DNA of 64,000 nucleotides from Saururus chinensis (GCA_035235625.1 CP141140.1:40543351-40607350), one strand, 5' to 3'. Shown: positions 34,800 through 46,914, counted from the first letter of the stretch. Notes: a model not told the origin generated them from the sequence alone. Translations and numbers: made by a program.

Positions 34800-37168
34800 A
34801 ATCAGCTGAAGTCTGCAACAATACCACAATTGCCCCAACATGAAGAATTACTTTCTTCTCTGAGTCCATATCATGCAAGGCTCGTTGGAGAAAGCTATTT
34901 GGCTAAAAACAGACCAGTCCATGAATGTACAGATGTTCAGGTATGCTATCCTCTGCTGACTCTAGATTACAAACATTCACTTCTCTTTATCTTCGAATTT
35001 TGGAATTGAAGCCTTTAGTTCACATTTAGGTGATGGAAATAAAGAAGTGAAATGTGGATACCATTACTGCAATTAGCTTGCTTTGTTTTTTAAGGAGAAT
35101 GAAATGTGGTTTTCCATCCTTAGTCAAAAGTGTGGCATGAACCTCTTAGACAATTTTTTTGTATTATATGAGAGTGGCTATTCTACTCTACATATCAGCC
35201 TCTATATGCAAAAGAAGTTATTTAGTTTGTCAGTCTGTTATTCTCTCGTGGTACAGGTCAAAGATTATGATGCTGTCTTGGATGTGGAGTTAGATTCTGT
35301 GGATAAGTTTGTGCTTCAGTGCTTGGCTTTTTATCAGGTAGTTGGATTGTGACAAATCTTTCACTAGTAGTCTAAATAAGTGACAATGTTAGAAGAGGCA
35401 TTAACTAAAATGAGAAGATCAGTTCATTCAGCTCCATATCAACTGGGTTCTCTTTTTCCGACAATCTGTCTCTTTATTAACCCTGTTCTATAGCAATTGC
35501 TTCTCTCTGATAAGTGAGGCGGTTCCTAATCACATATGACTATATTTTGCTTTGCCAAAAGGAAAAGAAAGTACACCCTCTATCCTAAATTAATAGCACC
35601 ATTTAGTTTTTCAAAATGAACTGATTTTAGTTCATTTTGAAAAACCAAATGAAGCTATTAATATTGTACGGAGGGCGTATCTAGGATGTCCATATCTTCA
35701 TGAAGTAATTTTGATTGATGATATCTCCAGTTGATCCATGATTTTCATTCTTTTTAAATGATTCGTTTGAACATTAGAACTGATCATTTTTACTTTGATT
35801 TGCTCTGTTGCTGCAGAAAGAAATTGCCCTATATACAGCTTCAAAAATAAGCGGTGAATTTTGCTGGTTTGATATTGATGGCGATATTGATCCCTTATTC
35901 AAAGTAATTTCAAGAAATACTCGTGCCTGCTTTAATATTGGCTGGGATTTATGATAGTCTTTTTATTCTTTTTTAGATTCCTAGATATGCTAATCCTACT
36001 TTTTGTTAAGAATGGCATTTTTCTCTGATTATTGAGCAAATATTTTTTTGTGTGTTTACTCTAATATTACTAAGGTCTCTTCTGGAACACTACTGGTCTT
36101 GCTGTCTTTACTTTTGATACAATGTTGGTTGGATTGGGAAATGAATTTCTTAATTATCTTAATGCACTAGCTGATGACTGACATGAATGTGTAAAAGGCT
36201 ATTATAAATAGATCACTTACTTGGCATTATTTCCATCAGAATCTCGTTGGAGTATATTTCTGGAATTGTTAATATGTTATCCTGTAATGGTAATTTTATT
36301 GTTAATGACAGTAGTACATGAACTAGGCAGTTACTTGATTTTTCATTTTTACTTTTGGATTTGTTGAGAGTGGTTTGTTAAATACCTTGGTAAGGTTTTT
36401 AAATTGGTCTGGTTTCTGTTCTACTTTTATTTTGTATTTTTATGACCAAACCCTTGGTTCAAAGTCTTCTTAGTAAATAGTATTGCGGTAATTAATAGAT
36501 GGCACCATTCATAGCCATCATGGACCCTTTTCTGGATGCTCTGAATTAGTGAGAGAACTTCAATCTATATTATACCAATATTGTAATAAAGATCTATGTG
36601 ATGCAAGAGTGGGAATGCGTGATGCATGTAATGTTATTGGAATACATGCTATTCACTCAACTTACTCTCTCTCTTTCTTCAGGAGTATTGGTGTAAAAGA
36701 CTGCACCCGAAAAATGTTTGTGAAAAGATTTTTAGACAGCCTCCTCTGCGAGAATCTCTAAGAAAAGATCGAATTAAGAAAGAGGATTTAACTTTTACAA
36801 AGCAGAAGAATAGTCTTCTACAAGCTGCAGATGTCATTGGGAAGAAGATTCAATATGATTGCCCAGGCTTCTTGCCCAATAGGCGCCAGGTTGTACTCTT
36901 CACTCTACATTATAGAATTCTTTGCTGGTTTTCAACTTTACATTTAAATGTTCCTTTTGTTTTTTGTTTTTGGGTGAGTGGGGATGTCATTATCCACTTT
37001 AGCGACACATAGAAACAGAAGGCGTTTACTCTTGAGCTTCTGTACTTCCCTATTCTGTGAACAATTTTTGCACAGATGTCCTTATGTATCTGTAACTCAG
37101 TCTGATGGAGACATATGATATGGAAAACTTTTTGCAGCACCGCATGGCTGGATTAGCATCTGATATGG
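34800..37168 (+). pseudogene. Captured fragment of an unidentified intron-containing gene
   Basis: Five exon-like pieces with GT..AG borders in a compatible order: to 34940 (HEELLSSLSPYHARLVGESY), 35257-35337 (VKDYDAVLDVELDSVDKFVL), 35817-35903 (KEIALYTASKISGEFCWFDI), 36683-36889 (EYWCKRLHPKNVCEKIFRQP and DVIGKKIQYDCPGFLPNRRQ) and 37138-37168 (HRMAGLASDM). Introns are kept, so the piece was taken as DNA. I do not recognise the protein. It looks like a conserved nuclear-type gene, truncated at both ends, lying between the transposon genes and the right terminus. Confidence 0.6.
35574..35677. mobile_element. Stowaway-like MITE, 104 bp
   Basis: A near-perfect foldback with arms around 'agttcattttgaaaaacc' and its complement, CCCTC...GAGGG-type ends, and TA target duplications (35572-35573, 35678-35679). 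It lies in an intron of the captured unknown gene. Confidence 0.85.
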
Positions 37169-37194
37169 GTAATTCTATTCTTTTTTTTTTAATA

Positions 37195-37653
37195 GCAAAG
37201 ATTTAGCGGTGCTTATTAAAAGCGCCGCTGTTAGTTTTTTTAATTTCAAAAAGCATTAGCGGCGCTTCTATAAAGCGCCGCTAATGCTGTATATTTTAAA
37301 ATTTTCTAAAATACTATCAGCGGCGCTTCTGTGAAGCGCCGCGAATTCTGTATATTTTAAATTTTTTTTCTAAAATACTATTAGCGGCGCTTCTATAACG
37401 CGCCGCTAATAATCTATATTTATGATTTTTTAATTATTTTATAAAACTATTTAGCAGCGCTTTTGTAAAGTGCCGCAAAATGAACTAAACATTATGGCAC
37501 TAACAAAAAGCGCCGCAAACAACGCCGCTGTTGCTTTTTTCCGTCACTTTTTCTCGGGGCGCTATGAACAGCGCCGCTAATTGTTATAGCGGCGCTTTAG
37601 GGACTTGTACCGGTGTTTTAAAAACGCCGCTAAAAATTAATTTTTTTGTAGTG
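37195..37653. repeat. Right CACTA terminus with about eight palindromic subterminal repeats
   Basis: Units such as AGCGGCGCTTCTATAAAGCGCCGCTAA repeat from 37205 to 37640 (written here as one unit type: GCGGCGCTT, short spacer, AAGCGCCGC). The end is TTTTTTTGTAGTG, so the right terminal inverted repeat is well preserved. Confidence 0.92.
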
Positions 37654-39070
37654 TGCTATGAACCCATACTCACTAATCACCTTGTGAAAAGTAAAGTATC
37701 ATAGCCTAGGAGACTGTTTAAGGTCATATAAAAACTTTATGAATTTGCATACCTTATGTTCATCTCCAAGAACGACAAAAGCCTCAAGTTGTCCCATGTA
37801 AATCTCCTCTAAGTGACTATTTAGGAAAGTAGTCTTTACATCCATTTGGTGCAATTCTAAGTCTCAGTGTGCCACTAGAGCCAACAAACACCTAATAGAT
37901 ATAAATCTAGTCACAGGTGAATAGGTTTCCTTAAAGTCAATTCCCCTGACTTGGTTAAAACCTTTAGCTACCAGTCTTTCTTTATATTTATCTATAGACC
38001 TATCTGCCTTGAGCTTTTTCTTGAAGATCTACTTACAGCTAATAGGCTTTCTTTCACTGGGCAAGTCAACAACTTCTTAGACTTGGTTCTTCATAATGGA
38101 ATCCATTTCTTCTTAAATAGTTAATTATCAGTCCTTGGAATCTGGACTATCCATTGACTGCTCATAGGTTAAGGGATCATCAGATAAAGGTTTATCTATT
38201 GTTACTTCATGCTCTCTTAACATGGCATAGAAGTCCCGCAGTAAGGTCGAGGGTCTTTTATCTTTCACCTCCCTTACTTCAGACACTCCCCTAGGTTTAG
38301 ATCTTATGGCCACCTATGTAGAAGTAGTAGAATTTTGTTCTTTCTCTACTTCAAACAGTTATACTCTTTTATTAGGAATTTTAGGGTCTAAGTCTTCTTC
38401 TAGGAAATAAGCATCTCTAGATTTAATGACCCCCACTGTCACATTAGTATGGTGCACTACAAACCTGTACCCCTTAGAGTGTTTACTATACCCTATAAAG
38501 TTACACTTTATTGTTTTAGGGTCTAGTTTGCTTTTATGTTGGTCAGGTATTTTTACATGTGCCTTAGACCCCCACACTCTAAGATGACGTAAATCTAGAC
38601 ATCTACCTGTCCATAACTCATAAGGTGTTCTCTTGACAGCCTTAGTGGGTACACGGTTAAGCACATACACAGTGGTGTGTAATGCCTCACCCCAAAAAAT
38701 TTACTCCTAGCTCTGAGTCGTTCAGCATGGATCTAACCATATCTAAGAGGGTTCTGTTTCTCCTTTTTGCAACTCCATTTTGTTGAGAAGTAGAGGGTAA
38801 GGTGTATTAGTGCATAATTCCTAGGCTGGTTTGGCCTGCCAAGCAGTCTTTACATGCACACATTTCCCTAGATAACTTAGGGAGGAGTCCAATGTTGGAC
38901 ATTTTGTGTAATTTGTAAACATACACATGACAAAGCCTCAAGTGCCACATCAAAGAATCAACATCAGACGAATACACCACATATTGAAACTTAGCTACTA
39001 CATTAATTGAAGAGTGATCTGCTACATCTAACTTAAATAAACTATTACAAAAAAAATTAGTAAATAAAAT
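37654..39070 (-). pseudogene. Copia reverse transcriptase N-terminal and integrase remnant (copy B)
   Basis: Continues 22655 across the CACTA insertion. Pieces: reverse transcriptase start (minus-strand text parallel to 2045-2370 of copy A), linker with SMDSPDSK (38128-38313), integrase end with YVLNRVPTKAVKRTPYELWT and FIGYSKHSKGYRF (38359-38670), and integrase zinc region near 38830-38980. The integrase core between about 38820 and 38835 is deleted relative to copy A. Confidence 0.88.
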
Positions 39071-40260
39071 CTTATTATTCTTGCCAGCTGTTGCCTATGA
39101 CCCCTTAAACCTAGTCTCAAACCCCTTGCTAGTGAGGAGGGGAATTGAGATAAGATTCCTTATGATGGTAGGGGCAAAGAGGACATCTGTCAGCACCGAG
39201 TTCATCCCCTGAGGAAGAGGGATCCTGTAGATGCCTATAGTAGTCACATCACAAAATGTGTTGTTCCCCATGTAGATCTTGTGCTGCCTTGGAGACAGAT
39301 CAGTCATCCTGTCATCCCTAGTCATAGCCACATGCTTAGTGGCTGTAAAATCCATCCATCAGCTCTTCTCATTGGAGTCAGCAATCAAAACCTCTAAGAT
39401 CATGCAAATGATATTTTTTCATTTCTGATTTGCCTTGTTTCTAGCTCCCTGGTCTCCTTTAGGGCAGTTGCTTTTAAAATGATCCATCTGGCCACATTTA
39501 AAACAAGCCCCTTTGGGTTTGTTGCCCTTTCTTTTCACCATCTTGGGGTTTCTTGCCCTTTCTCTTGAAGTTCTTCTTCCTCTGACCTTAACCACCTCCT
39601 CCTCCATCTTTCTTAGAGCCACCATGCTGGGCAAGGTTGGCAGATGCACTCAGAGCACTTACATGGTTCCTTCTCTCTTGCTCTAAGCCAAGCTTGGTAG
39701 TGAGATCATCCAGTGTGAGTTTCTTATCAGAGATGTTTAATGCAACAACCACACTATCCCAAGACCTACGGGAGGCTATTCAAAACGGTAGAAACATAGA
39801 TCCCCTCATTTATGGGGTTCTCAAGGATCTCAAGATCACTTGCAATGATGGACATAGAGTTAATGTGCTCAAGCACATTATCTTCTTCCCTCATGCGACT
39901 GTTCTGATAATGGGTCTGCAACATCCTAATATGAGCCTCTGTGTGCTCTCTATACTGCTTAGCTACTGCCTCCATCATTTCCTTGGTAATCTTATGCTTT
40001 TCAAAAACATTTCAATGTTTGGCTCCATGAATGTAAGGAGGGTAGTCCTCGCTTTGACATCTTCCTCCTTAAAGTTTTCATAAGCTCTCTTTTAAGCCTG
40101 AGTGGAGGAATCTGTAAGCGGGTCCACACACTGGTCCAAAACATAGGCTAGGTTATCTAAGAAAAGAAAGTGTCTAATCCTCCTCTTCTAGGTGAGGTAG
40201 TTGGTGGAGTTGAGCTTTTCAATTTTGCTTAGCTCACTATATGAGACGTCATGGAATAAA
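39071..40260 (-). pseudogene. Copia gag and protease remnant (copy B)
   Basis: Protease-region piece with MDFTATKHVAMTRDDR and a downstream TDVLFAPTIIRNLISI (39095-39355); gag zinc knuckle CFKCGQMDHFKSNC (39419-39649) after a basic lysine/arginine-rich stretch; and the UBN2-like gag part with REEDNVLEHINSMSIIASDL (39766-39978). Stops separate the pieces. Copy A lacks this block. Confidence 0.88.
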
Positions 40261-41127
40261 TGAAAATTGTCTACAAAGGTATACGAGGGAAATAAATAGG
40301 TAAATAAATAATACTGCTAACTTATTTAGATGGATATAAATAGAGTAGGACTCTATCTAATCTCAGCAGCAAGAAAGTTCACTCCCAAGAATAATCTTGG
40401 TGTGTGTGGTTGAAAAATAGAGTGAATTACTACTTTACCCTTTGCAAGGTTATTTACAACAATAATCCACTTAAACAATCAAGTAAGCAATGTATGTGTA
40501 CTTACTATGCTAAACAAGCAATGAAAAGGAGTGAACTTTATAAATAAAGATAATATACACTCCTATCCAAAAAACAAAAGTGTGAATTGTGTGAAGTTAC
40601 TAAACTACCCTTGGGCTAGTTAAGTACAATCAATCACATACAACAATTGTGCACTTTATATCATGCATCAATTAGTTCACACATAAGCCTCAACAATAGA
40701 ATTTAGCAAGGTGAATTTCCTATGATGCCCTTGAAATCAAGTCTTACAAAACAAGTCTCTTTTAGGGCAAAATCTATTTATAGAATAAATCTATAATCCA
40801 AATTCATAAATCAATGATAATTTCAACTAATTAGGGTCCTAATGAACCCAAGAAAAATGCTGAAAAAATTTAATTCAAATTTTGTCTAATTTAATCCAAA
40901 TTGACCAAAATAACCCTGATCTTGATGGCAGCGTTTGGCATGCTTCCCGATATCCAACTAAACTCAAATTTAGTAGATGCCTACTTTAGATAGTAATAAA
41001 AATTTTACTAAAACAGAATTTCAATTACTATCTTTATGAGAGAGATATATCAAGCCCTAGCCCTAGCCTTATCAGGGATGGGAAGGGGCAAATAAGGTAA
41101 TTTTCAGCACCCAATCCATGAACCAGA
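40261..41127 (-). other. Copia leader region, copy B
   Basis: Non-coding sequence between gag and the primer-binding site, closely matching 3640-4410 of copy A apart from small deletions (for example around 40680). No gene. Confidence 0.7.
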
Positions 41128-41139
41128 GCTCTGATACCA
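41128..41139 (-). other. Primer-binding site, initiator tRNA-Met (exact)
   Basis: The minus strand reads TGGTATCAGAGC, the exact initiator tRNA-Met complement, one base from the LTR at 41141. Confidence 0.9.
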
Positions 41140-42129
41140 TTGTTGGGTGCCACAGCGGAAGCTTGGTGGTGACCCTGGCCTTGTGGATGTGCAAAAATAT
41201 CACCTTTATGTCCCTCTCAAACAAATTACATGCATACACATATAAACACAAATAAGCAGTAGTAAATTCAAATTACTTTAAATTAATATAAATTAAAGTA
41301 AAGATTAAATACTACTGACCTTTAGGGACTGAGCCCTAAGGACGTGGTTAATCACCCTACACGACTTCATTGTTGTATCAAATATAAACGGGGGAATTTG
41401 AATTACCTCTTTAATGGATGAATCCTTTCTCTTCTTACCAAGAGAAACACCTTTATTCCTTAGCTAAATTGCTGGGATACTTTGGCTTAAATGAGGCTGA
41501 TCATCAATTATCAAAGAGAAGAAGGGAGCAAGAGCATTGTCACAATTTTCCACCAATGAGTAGTCTTCTTTGTTTGCCACTCAATCAAAGAGAAGTGGAA
41601 AAATCTGCCTTTGCTCTAGTTGGGTTGAATGTATACAGAGAAAGGAAAGTTATCTAGTTTTTCTTCCAGGAGAGAAGAAACAAGCTGAAACAAGCTTTCT
41701 CTATTTTGTTTGGGAGAGAAAAAGAAGCCGCGTGTTTTTTCTATTTTGCGTCGTGTTTTTTATAATGAGGAGGTGGTTTTCATCTTATAACTGCCCTACG
41801 ACTTTTCATTAGTAAGATAGGACTTAGGGTCCGTTTGTTTTAGCTGAATCTTAATCTAAAAGTTATCTTAATTAGCTGAAAAGTTGATTATCTGATTTAG
41901 CTGAATTTGAAACTGAATTAACTGAATCTGAAGCTAAAGTTGAATTAGCTAAATCTGAAGACTAAACGTCACAACATAATAGGGCATACATATGAACTTT
42001 CTCCAACGAAATTAAAAATAAAAATGAAAAAACTAACAAATTGCCAAATTAAACGTCACAAAATTGCAGAGCAAGTTCAAATTCACAAGTCACCCCAAAA
42101 GCACATCAAAGTCTATAATTATAATATGG

Positions 42130-44570
42130 TTTTATGAAGATGTATTATAAGAAACCAAGCAATGATGATGTCCTTGATCTAGACCGTGATACATGACTCC
42201 AACATCTATCTTGGTTGTAATAGCAGCCAGTGTAGCCGATATATCTTCAACACTTTCACAAGTATTTTGCCAACCCAGAACTGCTGCACATGATTGAAAA
42301 AATAATAAAATCACCAATTACTTTACTCATGACAAAATGATATCCTCTTGGTAGCTAGAACAAACCTGTTGTGAATATATGTGGAGCATATGATAGGAAG
42401 TGATGGATATAGTTCATCTTTCCACATCCACCACACTCTGGATCACAAGGTAGTTGGTGATTCATCTCGACATTTTTCAAAAGCTTGTCAAAAAAACAGT
42501 CTAGACAAGTAATCTGAAGAAGAAAAAGGAGAGATAAATACTTTCAGTAATAAGTTTAAAGTACAAACCAAGCACTAATTATTTCTAGTAGTTGAATTTC
42601 TTAATTTCCAACAATCTATCCATATTCCTCGTCATGAGACATGCCTTCATTGTACGCAATGCATTGGCATTGATATTGTGGAAAAATGATGTGTACTTTA
42701 GATGTCTGCATTCCACGCTACAGCTGTAACAGTTCATCTGCTCATAAATATCCATCCCAAAAAGGGTATGTGCTATACAAGTATTGCTCATGCAATCCCA
42801 AGAGCCACCACAATTACTTTCTTCTGACTCCGCATCAGAAGCACTGGAAGTGGAAGTACTTGCACGATGCAAACAGTCAAATATAACAGCCAGAACTTCA
42901 GAAGCATCGATCATTTGTGCCTACAACAACATTACAGCCCATCAGATCAAAACATGAAAAAATGGGCTCATAAAGTATTAGAAACCAAGTTCCTAAAGGC
43001 TTTAAGGAATTAAAAAATAAAACGTAACAATAGATATCAAGCCAAACATTACAAAGCCAACACTTCCGAAGGAACATGCAGGTACAAGGATTGTAAATTG
43101 AACCCAAGACCTCCCCTCAGATATAATATATTTAAAAGCAAGTCATCCATCAGCCTAAGCTATAAGAGAAAGGACCCACCAATAAATACCAAACCAAAGG
43201 AAATTAATTGTAGATTTAATGTCTGACAGATTAATGCAAATGAATCATCATCATATGCCTGTGAAACAAACCACAATGCAAGCCACCGTGCATAGAAATT
43301 TAATAGGTCATCGGTAAGCATAAAATAGTTGAAAAGGGCACCAGAGCCTTCTGCCAAGAAAAGCTCACAATTAGCGCACATGGTAAAAATATGGCTTCTC
43401 ACATGATAGGTTGGCTAATCACATCCATTGGATCAAAGTTTATTGGCCATAATGGCATAATTTGTGAAATCTGCATTGTCCAGAACTGCACATATGTATA
43501 CGCTTGCTGCCTGAAAGCTTTCATGAGAGAGAGAGGATGCATCCATTTTCAATATGGAGAATGGCATAATTTGTGATATCTGTGTCTAGAACTGCACATA
43601 TGTATACACTTGTTGCCTGAAAGCTTTTGTGGGAAGAGAGAGAGAGAGATGGGATGCATCCATTTTTATAATGCAGCGCAATTCTATCTTTATAGGTGAT
43701 ACAAATGAGTTTGCGGGACCAACACAATAACTTTACAATTTTAAAACACAAACATAGCCCAAATTTTTATAAAAAAAATTCCAAGTTCCATGGAGAATTT
43801 ATTTAACAATTACATTATGTCATTAAAGCTATTTATATGTACAATGGCAAACTTCAAGTCGAAAAACCTTCTAGAATTACGCACCATCAATGACATTGGT
43901 GCACTCAATATATTCAAAGCTTCCATTGTCAATGCAAGACTACACAATTATTTAAAAAACATGATATACTTTATGCAGCTGCATCCCGTAGGTATTCAGT
44001 AGACTAAGTTAATTTTAAACTTCAATAAAAGAAAAGTAATGTTCAAACCACGAAGTAGACTTTAAAAAAGGGTATAGTTCAGCGAGCATACACTACCTGC
44101 TGAAAAAAGTTAATATCTGGATACAAGTTGCTCAAAGCAACCCTAAGAGGGGTTGGAGCAATAGCTTCTCCTTTTGCATCTGCAAATGCCAAGTTCAAAG
44201 CAGGAAAAAATAACTGCAAACAATGATAATTTCAACCAAAAGTTTCATAGCAAGAAAAATATGTCTATTCTGAAATAGATGAAATAAAAGAACATTATAT
44301 ATTGCAATTGACATATGTTCGGTCAATACATGATTTTTTAGGCTCATCACATTATGAATTCTGCCATGCTTACACATCAGTTGCACCAAGCTACGATAAC
44401 CTAACATAGATAACTTGACATTCATTCTTAACATGAAACACAGAAACTCATATGGATTAGTCAATCTAATGATTTGGTTTTCCCAACATATACCTAGAAG
44501 CACAACATTGCAATATTCATCATGCAGGCCTGTTCCACTTGCAATCATTCCATGTAATAGGAGAACTCTT
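42130..44570 (-). pseudogene. Ubiquitin carboxyl-terminal hydrolase-related gene fragment (DUF627/DUF629 family)
   Basis: Minus-strand exons with splice borders, in the order known for this plant family: about 44496-44570 (MIASGTGLHDEYCNVVLLG), 44097-44179 (DAKGEAIAPTPLRVALSNLY), about 42600-42920 (QMIDASEVLAVIFDCLHR, NCYSCSVECRHLKYTSFFHN), 42366-42513 (EMNHQLPCDPECGGCGKM), and to 42283 (LGWQNTCESVEDISATLAAI). Only the C-terminal peptidase-like half is present. The final catalytic-histidine region and the large N-terminal part are absent. Introns are retained, so capture was at DNA level. An extra few kb within the element (44600-46100) is non-coding or unreadable. Confidence 0.85.
43430..43665. 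repeat. Tandem duplication of about 115 bp inside the Harbinger-type element
   Basis: 'gaactgcacatatgtataca' (or ...acgc) and 'gcatccattttt' words recur, with unit starts near 43455 and 43570. GA-dinucleotide runs follow each unit. Confidence 0.85.
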
Positions 44571-45426
44571 TAGTAGTTCAATTGCCTTATTCTCCCTACC
44601 AAAACCCCCAAATAAGATGGTTAAAACATAAGACAAAAAACTTAAGAGCCTCTGGATCTTTAAATGCCATGCCTATGCATTCAAAGAAAAACAATTTATA
44701 AGTTGCATTTTAAAGTTAATATATCATCACATAATCACATAGCATAAAGTAGTATAACATAAAGTTATAGACGATGAAATACACAGGAAAAGAAACAATA
44801 AAATCCTTAATGCAGGACAGAGGGAGTATAGCATATGCCAAAAGTGCAAAGATGATAACACAAACCACACTTGTGGTTGCAACTAATAGATACACCACAA
44901 ACCAATTTAAATGACAGATACGAGGGTCAACTATAACCAATATCCCAGAGAAAATCAATCCAAATTTAAATTCAGCGTAAAAGTTAGTGAAGATATGAAT
45001 TGAAAAATAAAATCAAAATAGAAAGAAAAGCATGAAAGCACAACAGCACAAGGCACCTCTTGCGAGGATTTTTTTTTTGTACTTCTTAAAGATGTTTAGA
45101 GGTGAACTAAAAAAATAAAAAAGGAAACAATATATAATGGTTTTTAGACAAAAAAAAAGAAACTTAAATTACATCGTTATTGTTAAACTAATTTCCATAG
45201 AGAAATCATTTATATCAGAGCATGTAAAGGTGTTGCAGCATCCTTTTTGGTTGATTTCTATAGCAAGAGGGCATGGTTGTAGTCATTTCAGACACAATGA
45301 AATCAAAAGAACCCCTAATTAATTTGTTCCATAGTTTCAAAACTCTATTTTAATTCTAAAAACTCTTGAGTTGACTCCATTCTTTAGCTTTTTCGAGTCA
45401 AGATGTTGATTCAAAATTAATATATA

Positions 45427-45512
45427 TTCCATCCGTCCTAAAATGAATATTTTTATTTAATTTTTTAAAATAAATTAAAATAAATAGGACACTTATTTTA
45501 AGATGGAGGGAG
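45427..45512. mobile_element. Stowaway-like MITE, 86 bp
   Basis: TA-flanked short foldback. The right end reads AAGATGGAGGGAG and the left end its partner TTCCATCCGTCCT, typical of Stowaway ends. It lies inside the Harbinger-type element. Confidence 0.7.
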
Positions 45513-46239
45513 TATGATTTTATGATTGATTTTATTGACTCCCCTAGTCCAACTCCATGAGCTTCTCAAACCTCTACAACTAATATGCTTTTATCTTATT
45601 ATTAATACTTTTTTATAAAGGGTTATAGTATCAATAGAAAATATTGCACAGACCATATGAAATTCCTTTTTTTTTAGAAATATGAAATCCATCTGCAAGT
45701 ACACGAGTTTATGTATTGATAAACAACAACCAAAAATGACTATGCATTTCTGCCCACCTTTTTTGCAAGTGCAACTGTAAGTCCCCAAACAAAATGAACA
45801 ACGACCAAAAGCCACAAGCAAATCCAACAGAACAAAAGCAAGAAGCTAAATCTACAGCCAACCAATTATTAAACAATTTTTTAGCATATTATTTCGACAA
45901 AAGTGAGCAACATGAATAAAACCTGGCAAGTTGCGCATAAAATCCAGTTCAGACGAAAAGACTGCATCTTTCAAGGTTTGTGATTTATTTAGTTTGGCTC
46001 TACATGATGCTTAAAATGAAATCACACTAAAAGCTCAAATAACCAAGATCTAGCCACTTATGAAAGATCAATACACATATATCACTGAAAAATCACAACT
46101 TTTTTCATCAAGCATGCAAAAGCAATACACTTTCGGACAAAAATTGAAAGGTGATGCTACCTGATTGCTGAAAGGAACACAAATTTGGTGATGCAGATGT
46201 CAATTGGCAGTGAGAAAAATTAGGACTTTCAAGTGTTAG

Positions 46240-46450
46240 GTTGAAAACACCACATATGATCTAAGAGCCAGAGGTGAGTAATCTTGGCGAGATGCCGCAA
46301 ATCTGCTAGCGAGATGTTAGGTGAACAATTGAGATGAATCCAAGATGATCTGAGAGCCAGAGCTGAATAATCCTGGTGAGATGCCGCAGATCTGCTAGCG
46401 AGATGTTGGGTAAACAATCGAGATGAATCCGGGATGAAGCAGGTAGCATT
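46240..46450. repeat. Tandem duplication of about 110 bp near the Harbinger right end
   Basis: 'gatctgctagcgagatgtt' occurs twice with surrounding sequence ('gagatgccgca', 'aacaatcgagatgaatcc' or its variant), units starting near 46256 and 46365. Open frames on the minus strand through this region have no protein likeness. Confidence 0.85.
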
Positions 46451-46914
46451 GGTAGAGGATGGAGGAGGGTCTCGGCGAGTGATGGAGTGTAGCGATAGGA
46501 TAGGGGGAAGCGACTGTTGCTTGAAGAGGAATGGACGGTTTATGAGCAGATAAATCTGGGACGAAGCAGGCAGCGAGGAGAGTTGAAGGCGCCAAAATGG
46601 AAAGCAGGCGACGCCATGAAAGGGCTTCAAAGATGGAGGAGGGTCTCGGCAAGTCAGGTTCCCGATTTATTTTCAGCCAAATCAGCCTGTTAAACCTATC
46701 TTATTTTCGAATAACGTAAGCTTAATTTTCTTGCTTAATTAGATAAAAAATAAATTTAAAACAAACAAGCTGATAAGTCGACTTTTAACTCACTTATCAT
46801 ATACTTAAGCTAAACAAACGGACCCTTAGTCGTATCTCTTCACACGCTACCCTGGTTCTCTCAAACCAAGCTTCTCTTCCCGGTTTAAGTGGGTACGACG
46901 CCCACATCCCAGCA

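Larger units (their letters stand above)
22656..37653 (+). mobile_element. CACTA (En/Spm) DNA transposon, 14,998 bp
   Basis: Starts CACTAC, ends GTAGTG, and is flanked by a perfect 3-bp duplication TGC (22653-22655 and 37654-37656). The uninterrupted target 'attcatttgctat' is seen in copia copy A near 1985. Subterminal GCGGCGC-type repeats occupy both ends. It carries a tnp2-type transposase gene, a Transposase_24-type gene, and captured host-gene pieces on both sides of them. The left terminal repeat has drifted (CACTACGGAAAG versus CACTACAAAAAA at the right end), which may affect mobility. Confidence 0.95.
41827..46825. mobile_element. PIF/Harbinger-type element (4999 bp) carrying a captured gene
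   Basis: Terminal inverted repeats GGGTCCGTTTGTTTTAGCT and its near-complement (AGCTAAACAAACGGACCC), flanked by TTA duplications (41824-41826, 46826-46828); the LTR of copy A shows the empty site 'gacttagtc'. TTA duplication and GGGTCCGTTTG ends fit PIF/Harbinger/Tourist. No Harbinger transposase or Myb-like gene is seen, so it is non-autonomous. It holds a fragment of a ubiquitin-hydrolase-related gene. Confidence 0.9.
20728..46914 (-). mobile_element. Ty1/copia retrotransposon, copy B, interrupted by two DNA transposons
   Basis: Same family and same insertion site as 137-6156: flanks CATTT at 20723-20727 and 46915-46919, LTR ends TGTTGGG and CCCAGCA (one change). Removing the CACTA element (22656-37653) and the Harbinger-type element (41827-46825) leaves about 6.2 kb. 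Unlike copy A it keeps gag and protease, but it has lost a central block of integrase: the text jumps from 'attcctaggctgg' to 'cctgccaagcagtc' near 38830. Its coding frames are broken. Confidence 0.93.
41141..46914 (-). repeat. 5' LTR of copia copy B, split by a Harbinger-type element
   Basis: LTR parts are 41141-41826 and 46826-46914. Joined they equal a single-unit LTR, without the 477-bp amplification seen in copy A. The starting base context TGTTGGGTGCCACAGCGG and the internal 'gctctagttgggttgaatg' are both intact here. Confidence 0.9.

Noticed and set aside
22676..37640. Regular short palindromic repeats with spacers, superficially CRISPR-like
   Set aside because: Variable spacing, AT-rich linkers, paired clusters at both ends of a transposon: CACTA subterminal repeats in a plant genome.
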